Assembly: GCA_019802505.1 (NCBI GenBank)
Contig: JAFMOC010000448.1
Location: 433,015-497,014 of the forward strand
Length of the DNA: 64,000 bases
Direction of reading: 5' to 3'
Source: Corydoras sp. C115
Taxonomy: Eukaryota > Chordata > Actinopteri > Siluriformes > Callichthyidae
Positions within the stretch are counted from its first letter, which is position 1, and each line of letters opens with the position of its first letter. Below the pieces are notes generated by a model. That model saw only the letters and a list, made by a program, of their open reading frames with translations. It did not search any database and was not told the DNA's origin. Both the position numbers and the translations under genes were made by a program. Shown piece by piece: positions 25,125-34,867 of this stretch.

Positions 25125-26494
25125 TATATATATATATATTGAAATAAAAAAATAACTTGATACCGTTTACATTTCACATTTACTTTAATTAAAAACAGAA
25201 GTCACATGGTTTAAAATGTTCTGCTTGTTAAATAAAAAGCATTAGAGTTTCTGTAACGAGGACATCTTTTATAATTAAATATTCTTACACAGAGATGTAA
25301 GTCCGTTGCACGCTATAAATACTGACCATGCTATTTTTAATGATTATTATTATGTTTTCTTTTCTTTGATTTTGCAGCATCTCCTAATAAACCTGTTATA
25401 TCTAAACTTCCTGATGAAATGGAACCTGGCAAAAAATATACAATCAGCTGTTCCGTCACACACACATGCTCCTCTCACCCCCCCACTTTAGCCTGGAGTG
25501 TGCCGATTGTCAGAGAAGAGGTGAACCATGTGCAGAGAAATGAAGGCCAATGGGAAACAACCTCAACAGCTACATTCATCCCCACAGGCTATGAAAAAGA
25601 TGAGGACTTAACTTGCACAGCCACATTTTGGAATAATAAACCACAAGGAAGCTCATTGTACCTCACTGTACGCCGTAAGTGTGGGACACCCTGAGACATG
25701 TCTGCAGGAATTCTGCAGATAATCACAGAGATCTCCCTGATTTTGTAAAACACATTTTAAGCAACTTTGATTCTTAAATATTACTTTTACCTAAAAAAAT
25801 AGTTCATACGGTTCTTTCTTAATTAAGCCTTGGTTCATAATAAACCTGTGTATGTTTTTTAGGGTATAAGGAGCTGGGAATGGATGTCATAGGACCAGCT
25901 ATCATTCTACCTCTGGTTCTGATTCTGCTCGTTTCTCTATTTATTGGAATATATATTTATAAAAAGAGAAAACACAGGTGATTTATGTTGTAAATTCTTA
26001 CATTTTTTTTATTTGGTCATATTTTATAGGAATTGTTAATTATCTTATATACATTTTTTGACTTTTATAGAAACACATCTGATAGTGACACAGGACGAAG
26101 GTAACATTTATAATAAATAACAATAATGTTCATTTTTAAATAAATGTAAACAACTTGAATACATTTTTTATTGCTTACTGTATGTGCTTTTTTGACAGTC
26201 AGCAATTGTGGAGCCGAATTTCGAGGTTTGAAAAGTCTCTTACAAAGTTTTTACATATTTTTATAACAATACACTTTGTTAAAAATAATTCAACTAAATT
26301 AAATAAAGTCTTTCTCCCAAAATTTTTAATGATATTGATAAATATTTAGTTAATATTTTATGAATCCTTCATTTGTTAGAGGACCTTCCACGGCTGCACG
26401 CTGGATCACTTCTGTTAGAGGAAACAGGTACGTACTGAAGAATTCAAATATGATGATGGATTCTAACCAAATTCACGCATCAAAACTGGAGAAA

Positions 26495-26528
<34 letters not shown>

Positions 26529-28199
26529 GCAGGATAGGATAATGATCAGGTTTGTTAATGATGCAATAAAGAAGAAGCTGATCAGAAATGAAGATGCACG
26601 TTTCAGCAAAGATGCAGCAGTTAAATGACTTAAACAAAAATGTAATGAGTTATCGTTTACAGGACACCAGAAAGACCCCCGAAACCTGAGAGACCCCAGA
26701 ATAGGTACGTGCAAAGAATATTAGAATGCAGTAGAGCTGATTTTGAGAGAAAAAAAAAAAGTTATATAAATGAATATAAGTTGAGTTTTATAATGTAAAG
26801 CTTATTGTGTCTGAATTAACGGTCTTTACAGAGCTTTAAAACTCACTATTTATATACAAAAGCACAGTAATCCAAGTTTAAACATTTAGTAATGTGATGG
26901 TGTTTCATTTGTATAATTTCTTTATTCTTTTATACACAGACAAAGTATCTGGACCAGGTTTTCAAGGTGAATGTCTGGTTTCTAACTCACTGCATTATTG
27001 TGTGTATGTCACATATCACTAAAGTCATTATTTTTTGTATTTTTCAGAAGAGGTCCAGTAAACAATTCAGATCTGACGATGCAGTATGAGTGAGTAATGT
27101 TTATAGAGGTTGAAGAACCTTACTGAGTATTCTTAATTTATATCTCTTAACTCTGGATCCTCTGATCTGCTTTAGGACTCATTTTTTTGACTCATTTGTT
27201 TGACTCTCTTTATTATTGTACAGTTACATTACTCTTTTAATAATTTTGTGTTCAGAGCAACACCTTAATCTGGTGTAACTTGACACAGATGTATATAATA
27301 ATATATTAAAGCAATAAGGTAAGAGAGGGCATGGCATTATTGTGAATAAATCAAAGGAAAGAGGTGTAATTAGTAGCGGAGTGCAGTTCCACCTCTTTCC
27401 CTTAATTTTTTCACAAAAACACACAACCTCGAGTGTCTTATTGCTTTTTTAAAAGACTTACAAACACACTATAATAAAAAAAAACATGGTTTGATTCATA
27501 CATGCGATTTTTGGAAACAAAATCGTTAAAAATTGGGACTTCCGCAACGTAATCTAGTCCAGTTTTTAAAGAACCTGATCCCTGAAACGGGTTTCCAGTT
27601 TTTTCTGTAATGTTCAAATACTGCCATCTAGTGGCCAAATTACAGAACACAGTTAATAAAAAAAAACATCGATGAAAATATTGTATATCACGCATTGATG
27701 GGAATGTAAAGCTGGGTGTGAGTTACTGTCAATGATGTGACAAATGGCTCAGCCAATCAGATTTAAGGAGCAGAACGACTCATTTTAAAATGATATATAT
27801 GATATTACTGTAAGAATATGAAGGTATCAGTATGAATATAAATGGTAAAAACATAAATGGTGGGGTGCTATCTGTGATGTGATTTCTGTATTTAAATCTT
27901 TACAGTTCAAGGTCAAACAATACGAGAACAACTGGCACAGGGTTCTCCAAGCCTCGGGTTCCATCACCAAAAAGGTTCATTGCATTAATTTTGTTCTGTC
28001 ATTCTACATTACATTACAAAACTAAAGTAAACGTGTTTTATTATTTAATTTGATTTGATCTGTGTCTGTACAGCAATCCAAAGTCTAACGAGCATCTAAC
28101 TTATAACCAGTTCTCTGTAAGTATAATGATCAATACTTTTAATACTTTTTGACATTTAATTAGGAAATATGCAGTCGTTGTGATTTATTAGCTGCTTTA

Positions 28200-28238
<39 letters not shown>

Positions 28239-28530
28239 TCTTTCTAAGAAGATGAAACTATTTTCAAACTACAGTTGAATTTTTAACTGTAAATTTTTTA
28301 AATATTAGTAATAATTTACGGACTGATACACATAGATAAATGAATTATGAATAAATCAGTAATAGTTTAAAAGTAGTTTTTTTATTTTATCATTATTAAT
28401 GTGAAATTATTCTTTAACTAAAGTAAATATTACGCAGTGAACTGCTTTCATGCTCGTTGTCCCTGATGGAATTTGTACTTTCTTTTTTTCATTTCTTTAA
28501 CAGGGTGAAGATATTTATGCCAACAGTTAA
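19211..28530 (+). CDS. Gene B1: eight-Ig-domain Siglec-like receptor with three V-set domains
   Basis: Manual model of 20 exons, 1040 residues: 19211-19247, 19350-19733 (V1), 20488-20790 (C2), 20896-21189 (C2), 21970-22344 (V2), 22441-22728 (C2), 23385-23678 (C2), 23767-23805 (linker), 24304-24645 (V3), 25378-25674 (C2), 25863-25977 (TM), then tail exons 26071-26100, 26199-26225, 26380-26427, 26663-26704, 26940-26966, 27048-27089, 27906-27974, 28074-28116, 28504-28530. All Ig exons are phase 1-1. V2 and V3 have no signal peptide of their own and no TM exon lies between modules, so one gene is the simplest reading. V1 and V2 show GSC(L/V)VIPC and a 'YPW(I/V)D' F-strand without the sialic-acid Arg. 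V3 resembles the gene A V-set but has His there. C2 domains carry the CxxxHTC-type pairs. Tail tyrosines: TMQYE, LTYNQF, DIYANS. Two genes instead of one cannot be excluded without transcripts. Confidence 0.68.
19990..20345. mobile_element. Palindromic non-autonomous DNA element (MITE-like)
   Basis: The left arm ('tctctgatgattaggaccct' ... 'attagggtggtgga') is the reverse complement of the right arm ('ccaccaccctaatgacacct' ... 'tcctgatcatcagagaac'). A second nested pair flanks the centre (gtgctggcaccagtggatca / tgatccactggtgccagcac). The whole element folds back on itself. Only the right half remains in gene B2 (47350-47515). A left-half piece lies at about 44960-45015. The family name is not known to me. 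Confidence 0.75.
21370..21610. repeat. A/T-rich simple repeats and a short LINE-like tail in a B1 intron
   Basis: An (AAT)n run at about 21376-21398 is followed by 'gatgacgcctttctggacac' and 'caaggtcaccttacaaagaa', which look like a fish retroposon tail, then (TATG)n repeats near 21558-21582. In the second unit this point instead holds two SINEs (55004-55570). Confidence 0.5.
23100..23290. other. Intron segment conserved between B1 and B2, nature unclear
   Basis: After an acceptor-like site ('ttggtttctgtcacag') a stretch with an open phase-1 frame runs for roughly 50 codons and is nearly identical at 57017-57187. It could be an unused or alternative exon, or an old retroelement (LTR-like) fragment. 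It does not look like an Ig domain. It is not in my B1 model. Confidence 0.25.
24089..24164. repeat. (AT)n microsatellite
   Basis: Pure alternating AT of about 75 bp, in the intron before the third V exon of B1. That exon and the array are both missing from B2. Confidence 0.95.
25019..25138. repeat. (AT)n microsatellite
   Basis: About 120 bp of AT repeats with short interruptions, in the intron between V3 and the last C2 of B1. Confidence 0.95.
26496..26580 (+). repeat. 32-bp G-run joined to an L2-type LINE tail fragment
   Basis: A pure G tract at 26496-26527 is followed by 'tgcaggataggataatgatc', which resembles the 3'UTR of the L2-like copies at 44445-44500 and 62675-62730. The deletion that removed one tail exon from B2 ends at this point. 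Confidence 0.55.
27480..27630. repeat. Unnamed interspersed repeat, also at 43900-44045 and 59590-59750
   Basis: Segments such as 'cgcaacgtaatctagtccag' and 'catctagtggccaaattaca' recur at three places. The 27.5 and 59.6 kb copies are paralogous introns of B1/B2. The 43.9 kb copy is independent and more divergent. Confidence 0.5.
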
Positions 28531-28840
28531 ATTAGTGACGTGTTTTTTGAGAAAAGTGTGTATTTCAATAACGCAACATACAGATCGCTATCAACCAATG
28601 CTGGGACTTTAAAAACATACTCCAGTCATATGTTTTACTCAATAAATAACAAAATGTAAAAATAAAATGCTTCTGCAGCTGCTGGTTTCTCTCTGTCTTC
28701 ATTGTTCGATAATTAAATGAGCTCTGTATCTGAACCGAAGGCACTCAAAATACTTCATTCGCTTTTCGTATAAATAAATAAAAGTTAAGAACTTCTTCTT
28801 TCAACTGTTCCCTATAGGGGGCGCCAATGTGGATATTATT
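28531..28840 (+). other. 3'UTR of gene B1 with candidate poly-A signals
   Basis: AATAAA motifs are near 28640 and 28661. The region is repeated in B2 at 60933-61530, where an extra insertion of about 310 bp (61013-61324) splits it. Confidence 0.6.
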
Positions 28841-28844
28841 CTTT

Positions 28845-29165
28845 CTCCTCCTCAATCACCCAATCAGCATGGTGATTCATGTCCTCCCTCACCAGCAGAT
28901 CCATCCTCTTTTCATGTCCAAACCACCTTAATCTCACCTCCCTAATTTATGAATATCAAAAGTCATACCTATCCCATCCCTCTAATATTAATAATTACTA
29001 AAATCCTCTTCACTCATAATCAGAATGACAGCGCCTTCATCTCTGAAACGTTTCAGCTCCCTCTCCTGTCTTTTGTTATTAAAGTTACAGTCTTTAATGT
29101 GGAGAACATGGCAGGTCTCAGTCGTGTTCTCTGAACGTTCTTCACTCTGATGGTGACTCTTTACA
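28845..29165 (-). mobile_element. RTE-type LINE fragment (3' part of reverse transcriptase)
   Basis: The complement of 29130-29030 encodes a degenerate form of the 'RPAMxxxLxTVxLTKxxE' region found near the end of RTE-family polyproteins in fish. The plus-strand text 'catgtccaaaccaccttaat' is the antisense of the matching downstream part. It is frameshifted. The paralogous copy is at 61545-61865. Confidence 0.55.
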
Positions 29166-29403
29166 GATCACTCCTGCAAATTCACATTCATCTAATCTCG
29201 ACTTTTACAGATCAAACTCTTAAACTTGAGTTTTGGTAATGAGTTATTTTTACAACCCCAAACTTCTAAGCACCGCACAGTTTAGTCACTAAAAAAGATT
29301 TTTGAAATACAGGACTGCTGTACTGTGTTGCCTTCACTTGGCCAGCAGAGGTCGCTGTTACTGCAGTGAGAAAACTGTTCAACTGACTCTTCAACTGTTC
29401 AAT

Positions 29404-29725
29404 TTATTCTTTCATTCATTCATTATCTTCCGCTTTTTATCCTCTATTAGGGTCGCGGTGGGGTTCCCCATGCCCATCCAGGGGAGACCGTCTCGGGCGC
29501 TGGGCAGATACACCCAGGACAGGGCGCCAATCCATCGCTGGGCACGCACTCTACAGACACTCTACAGACTTGACCCAAGTTTTTGGACTGTGGGAGGAAA
29601 CCGGAGAACCCGGTGGAAACCCACGCAGACAAAGGGAGAACATGGAAACTCCACCCAGATGGGGATTCGAACCGGGAATCCCTAGTGCTGAGAGGAGAAC
29701 ATGCTAACCACTAAGCCACCGTGCG
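29404..29725 (-). mobile_element. tRNA-derived SINE, minus strand
   Basis: Nearly complete copy with its tail (ttcattcattcatt) on the left and head ('ctaaccactaagccaccgtg') on the right. It abuts the orphan A-type last exon and marks the junction between the two duplicated units. Confidence 0.85.
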
Positions 29726-29990
29726 CTGTGAGTTTTTACATTATTTATATTTCTTTGTTCTTATTAATGTAAATGACTTGATGTTTAAACACAAACCCCT
29801 GATGTCTCATTCCTCTGCAGGATGCTGATGACTACACCAACACGGCCGATCTGAATGTGTACGGGAATATCTGATGGAGCTCTTAACTTTTGTTGTTTTG
29901 TTTTATTTTCTTGTCTTCGAGAGCTTTATAATCCTTTAAAGAAAGTTTTTAGGGAAGATAAGTATATGGTCTGATTTTAAATAGAACTGC
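29726..29990 (+). pseudogene. Orphan last exon of a third gene A copy
   Basis: The stretch matches the A1 end (about 15358-15620), beginning within the last three bases of the penultimate exon and its donor (gct|gtgagt). It includes an intact acceptor, the 54-bp last coding exon at 29821-29874 (identical to those of A1 and A2, ending NVYGNI) and the first 115 bp of 3'UTR. No upstream gene A exons are near. It is a remnant of a lost unit. Confidence 0.85.
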
Positions 29991-30343
29991 CTTTCGTAAT
30001 CTTTGATCTCGATCCTGAACGTGAGACGCCCTTCATCACTATGATGCAGTGGGTTGATTTTTAAAGAGCAGTTAAATTAGCAATTGTTTATCAAAAAATA
30101 AATAAACCAGTTCGCTCATTTAATAATATTTTTTTAATGTGGTTTGATATCTATTCTATAATACAACACTGACCCCTGGAGGACATATTAATGTAGTAAC
30201 AGGATAAAAATGCGCAACATATGATATTAAAACAAAGAACAATTAAAAATAAAGTCTTTTATAGGTTTCACTTGTCATAACCCCAAAATGTATATTTGAC
30301 TCTTTGATATTTTTGATGATTATAAACATTTTAGCCACAAAAT
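29991..30343. other. Spacer at the start of the second unit
   Basis: No gene seen. 30133-30343 is the duplicate of 4320-4534 (flank of the minisatellite). 29991-30125 is unmatched in the window. Confidence 0.5.
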
Positions 30344-30516
30344 GTTCCTGAGTTGGGCACTGTGGGTTCAGTTCCTGAGTGGGCACTGTGGGTTCAGTTC
30401 CTGAGTGGACACTGTGGGTCTAGTTCCTGAGTGGACACTGTGGGTCCAGTTCCTGAGTGGACACTGTGGGTTCAGTTCCTGAGTGGACACTGTGGGTCCA
30501 GTTCCTGAGTGGGCAC
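30344..30516. repeat. 26-bp minisatellite, about 6.6 copies
   Basis: Same unit as 4535-5551 but with far fewer copies and with 'gggttcag' variants. The right flank (30517-30600) continues as in 5640-5720, which confirms it is the duplicated locus. Confidence 0.93.
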
Positions 30517-30605
30517 TTAGGTTCATTTATCTGAATATGAACTTTTAAGAATACAAATTTTTATAAACTGTTTCTATTTTTAGAGTAGTGTGTGGGGGGG
30601 GGTTC

Positions 30606-30970
30606 ATGGTAAACACAGGGCGAGCGGTGATGACGTCGGCGGGAAGGCATTCAAACGATCAGGGAGACTGTAGTGAAGTAGACTTGACGAAGTGAAGACA
30701 GCGGGGGGGGGGGCGAACTGCACACACAAAACAGAGACAGCAAACGGGCGAGGCAACAAAGAAGTACAAGGACGGGCTGGTAGTGTCTAGGCTTCGCAAG
30801 GGCGTGGCACAAGACAAACTGGCGGTGAGGGTAGGGCGTGCAGGGTATATATAACCAACCGTGATAAATCCCAGGTGTGCGTGATTAAGGGGGGCGTGAA
30901 CACAGAACCGACCCACACCACGTGACCAAAACAAACCGACCCAAACCACGTAATCAAAACAACCATGACA
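30606..30970 (-). repeat. 3' LTR of gypsy element 1, truncated
   Basis: Matches 36739-37109 with few changes. It starts next to a polypurine tract (complement of 30971-30979) with TG at 30970. It stops at 30606, lacking about 120 bp of the R/U5 end, including the AATAAA present in the 5' LTR near 36694. A TATA-like 'ggtatatataacc' is shared. Confidence 0.85.
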
Positions 30971-30979
30971 TTACCCCCC

Positions 30980-32446
30980 CCTCAACGGGTGCCTCCCGGC
31001 GCCCTAAATGGCTTGTCCGGGAAGCGACGGTGGAATGCGGCGATGAGGGACAGGTCCAGGATGGCCGCCCGGGGAACCCAGGAGCGCTCCTCCGGGCCGT
31101 ACCCCTTCCAGTCCACCAGGAACTGGAGTCCAGCAGGCGGTGGACGGTATAGGCGGGTTGTCCATCAATCAGGCGGGGGGCTGGCGCTTGGCGGGGTGGG
31201 GGGTTGAGCGGGGAGTGTACAACGGGCTTGATCAGGGAGACATGGAAGGTGGGGTGGACACGCATGGACCGGGGGAGGTGGAGGCGGACTGCTGCAGGGC
31301 CGATGATGCGGGTGATGGGGAAGGGGCCGATGAAACGCGGGCTCAGTTTGCGCGACTCGGTCTTCAGGGGTATGTTCTTGGTGGAAAGCCAGACGAGTTG
31401 CCCCACTCTGTAACTGGGGGCCAGGCGGCGTCTACAGTTGGCGGTGGCGACGGACGTGGCCTGGGCTTGGCGGAGCGCTAGCAGGGTGTTCTTCCAAGTC
31501 CGGCGGCAACGGCGGATGTGCTGGCTTACAGAAGGTACGGAAATTTCGGCCTGGTCCTCCGGAAACAGAGGGGGTTGGTAACCCAGAGCGACCTCGAACA
31601 GGGACCTCCTAGTGGCGGAGCTGCGCACGGTGTTGATGGCGTATTCTACCCAAGCCAGGTTCTCGCTCCAACGCTCAGGGTGCTGGGCAGAAACGCAGCG
31701 CAGGGTGGTCTCCACCACTTGGTTAGCCTTTTCTGCTTGCCCGTTGGACTGGGGGTGGCCACCAGAAGAGAGAGAGAGCTCTGTCCCGAAGAACTTGTGG
31801 AAGGCTCTCCATACCTGGGAGATGAATTGGGGTCCCCGGTCCGAGACGATATCCATGGGTATACCGTATATCCGGAAGACTTGTTCGAAGCATAACTTGG
31901 CGGTTTCTAAGGCAGAGGCTTGGACAAAGCGATCAGTTGTACAGATTTCGAGAAGCGGTCTATTATAGTGAGTATGACGGTATTACCCTTGGAGTTCGGT
32001 AGTCCTGTGACGAAGTCCAGCGCTATGTGGGACCAGGGACGCCCAGGTATGGAGAGCGGTTGGAGTAGTCCAGCGGGGGACTGATACGAAGATTTGTTGC
32101 GGGCGCAGGTGGTGCATGCGGCGACAAACAGCTGCCAAAGAGGGCCACCAGAACCAGCGCCTGATGAGATCCTCGGTGCGCGCTCCCCCAGGGTGACATG
32201 CCCAGCGGGACTCGTGGCCCCATTTGAGCACTGCGGCACGGGCACGAAGGTCCGATTGGATGGCCCCAGCCCAGGATCCGGGTCCTTAGCCAGCTCCCGT
32301 TCCACGATTCGACGTACCTCCCAGGAGACGCCTGCAACGATAAGACTTACACCTCTCTTCCTCATCTGAGAAGAGGCGGGACAGGGCGTCGGGCTTTGCG
32401 TTCCGTGTGCTGGGGCGATAAGACAGAGTGAAATTGAACCGACCAA
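30980..32446 (-). pseudogene. Integrase and chromodomain region of gypsy element 1
   Basis: Minus strand. The zinc-finger end and first catalytic Asp (ALDFVTGLP) are in the frame ending near 31907. The second part from 31856 has VSDRGPQF (second Asp) and the catalytic Glu in NGQAEKAN, then a C-terminal chromodomain-like 'GQPAYTVHRLLDS' near 31160. A frameshift near 31860-31910 separates the two halves. Confidence 0.85.
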
Positions 32447-33012
32447 AGAACAGGGCCCACCGAGCCTGACGGGAGTTCAGTCGTTTAGCCAACTGGATGT
32501 AGGCCAAGTTCTTATGGTCGGTCCAAACCACAAATGGCTGAGCTGTCCCCTCCAGCCAGTGGCGCCACTCCTCCAACGCGAGCTTGACCGCCAGCAGCTC
32601 GCGGTTCCCGACGTCATAGTTTCTCTCTGCCGCCGTTAACTTTCTGGAAAAGAAGGCACAAGGGTGAAAACGGCCCTCTGATTTCTGTGAGAGGACCGCT
32701 CCTACTCCAGCTCCCGATGCGTCGACCTCTACAATGAATTGTTTGGTGGGGTCGGGTTGAACCAGGATGGGAGCGGAAGTGAAGCGGGTCTTGAGCACGT
32801 CCATGGCGTCCTGAGCCTTCTTGGTCCAGCAAAACCTCACCTTCGTGGATGTGAGGGCGGAGAGAGGTGCGGTGATGCTGCTATAGTCCTTGATGAAGCG
32901 CGGGTAAAAATTGGCGAACCCCAGGAATCGCTGAAGTTCGGTTCTGGTAGAGGGAGCCGGCCAGTCGATGATGGCCCTGATCTTCTCCGGATCAGTTACG
33001 GGTTCGAGTGCA
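32330..33012 (-). pseudogene. RT thumb and RNase H region of gypsy element 1
   Basis: Reads from 33012 with VTDPEKIRAIIDWPAPS (RT thumb) through the RNase H domain: IVEVDASGAGVGAVLSQ, then NRELLAVKLALEEWRHWLEG and VWTDHKNLAYI. This is the Ty3/gypsy order. The frame breaks upstream, where the nested element starts. Confidence 0.88.
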
Positions 33013-33014
33013 AC

Positions 33015-34860
33015 AGGTGTGATTACCCTGAAAGTATTGTCGACTGTTGTATGGTGTGTATGTGTCCTCCTCTCCTCTAGGTGGTGCTCCTCAAGGTACA
33101 AGTTTACTGGTATGACTTCCTGGATGGAGGGGATTTAACCAAGAAGGAGAAGAAATGAACTTCCTCTTTTTTGTTGGCTGTGTGCTAACGCTCTCTCTCT
33201 CTCTCTCTTTTTTGGCTTTTCATTCTGGTAACACCATTATTGTACCAACCTGTGTGGTTTGCAAACTTGTATGTATCTAACATAACATAATTTGAGTAAG
33301 CTAATGTGAGTAAGCATAATTACTGCTTTTGAGCGAGTGGCAGCTACTCTTCATTGGCCTAAGGAGATGTGGGCAGTGCTTCTTCAATGTAAATTGGTTG
33401 GTAAGGCACAGGATGTTTGCTCATCTCTAACGGTAGAGCAAAGTTTAGATTACGAGCAAGTAAAAACAGCTGTACTTCGAGCATACGAATTGGTACCTGA
33501 GGCGTACAGACAACGGTTCCGGTTCCATAAGAAATCTGTGGACCTAACCTTTGTTGAGTTTGCTCGTGAGAAAACTTTATTTGAAAAGTGGTGTAGTACT
33601 TCCAAGGTAACAACCTTTACCCAGTTGAAGGAGTTGATTCTATTAGAAGATTTTAAGAATGTTATACCTGAAGAAATAGTGGTGTATCTAAATGAGAAAA
33701 AGGTATCCACGTTGTCTGATGCCGCTGTTTTCACAGACGAATTTGTATTAACACACACAACAGTTTTTTCAACTGCAAGTCCCTCTATTTCTCCTGTGGT
33801 TGGGTTGGGGGATAGGAGAGCTCAAGGTAGCTGGGTACGCTCACCTCGTACGTTTGAAAGGTCATTGAAAACAGAGCAGGCCCGTGTGAAACCATCACCA
33901 GATTCGTTTTTGACGCACGTCTGAGAAACGTGTATGTTTTTACTGTAGGCGTCCAGGTCATGTAATTGCCGACTGTACTGCCTGGAATAGAAAAAAAGAT
34001 AAGCCAAAAGGGGTTGGTTGTGTTGCGGCTACAGTCGTAACCACATCTGAGTCTGTGCTGTGTCCAAATAGCCCTGATGTTACTTTTCAACCATTCCTAT
34101 TGGATGGTACAGTTTCATCTGCTGAGACAGATCCATGCTCTGTGCCTGTTAAAATTCTGCGTGACACTGGAGCAGCACAATCTTTTTTCTCTAGCAAAAA
34201 GCTGAAGTTAGATGAGTCTACCTTTTGTGGCTCCTATGTAGTGGTTTGTGGAATTGACTTAACTCCTGTTACTGTACCATTACATTGTGTATATCTCCAG
34301 TCCAAGTTGGTTAGTGGCATGGTTCGGATAGCGGTACGATCAGAATTGCCAGTTGAAGGGGTGGATATTATACTAGGTAATGACCTTGCAGGAGGAAAGG
34401 TGTTTCCTTTACCTGAGGTTGTATCTAACCCTATCTGTAAGGAAGTTGATGAAGTACAACAGGAGTTTCCTGCTGTCTTTCCTGTGTGTGTTACCACTCG
34501 ATCTCAAAGTTTAAAAAGGGACCTTGTATGTGATGTGCAGGCTTTATTTGCGAACTCTAGTAGTAATGACCATACCGTATCTGTGGTCAGCTCAGTACAT
34601 AAGTCTGGTACTGAAGAGAACCGTAATCCTCAACAATGTTATGCATTATCCCTTCCTGTAACTCGCGAGGCTTTAATGTCTGCTCAGGAGTTAGATCCTT
34701 CTCTTTCTAGATGCAGGTTGACTGTGGTGGATCCTACAGAGATTTTTAAGTCCTCTGTTGCGTATTATTTACAGGATGGCATTCTGATGAGAAAGTGGGC
34801 GCAGTCGCAGGGTGCAGTAAACCTTTTATTCAAGGCCCTTTCCTCTAGACTAACACGTAA
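33015..34860 (+). mobile_element. Nested second Ty3/gypsy fragment (Gmr1-like, SCAN-type capsid)
   Basis: Plus-strand insert between the RT palm and thumb of element 1. Frame 33337-33924 is a SCAN-like capsid (LNWPK-type start 'ATLHWPKEMWAVLLQC', then 'AYELVPEAYRQRFRFHKK'). A CxxC zinc knuckle follows at about 33925-33995, partly in another frame. Frame 34055-34891 has a retropepsin (ILRDTGAAQSFF) and the linker that in Gmr1-like elements precedes integrase ('YYLQDGILMRKW'). RT and integrase are absent. The boundaries are approximate and no LTR pair was found. Confidence 0.7.
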
Positions 34861-34867
34861 CAAGGTC

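Noticed and set aside
31140..31968. Plus-strand frames opposite the gypsy integrase
   Set aside because: GC-rich antisense shadows of the minus-strand pol region; no domain on the plus strand.
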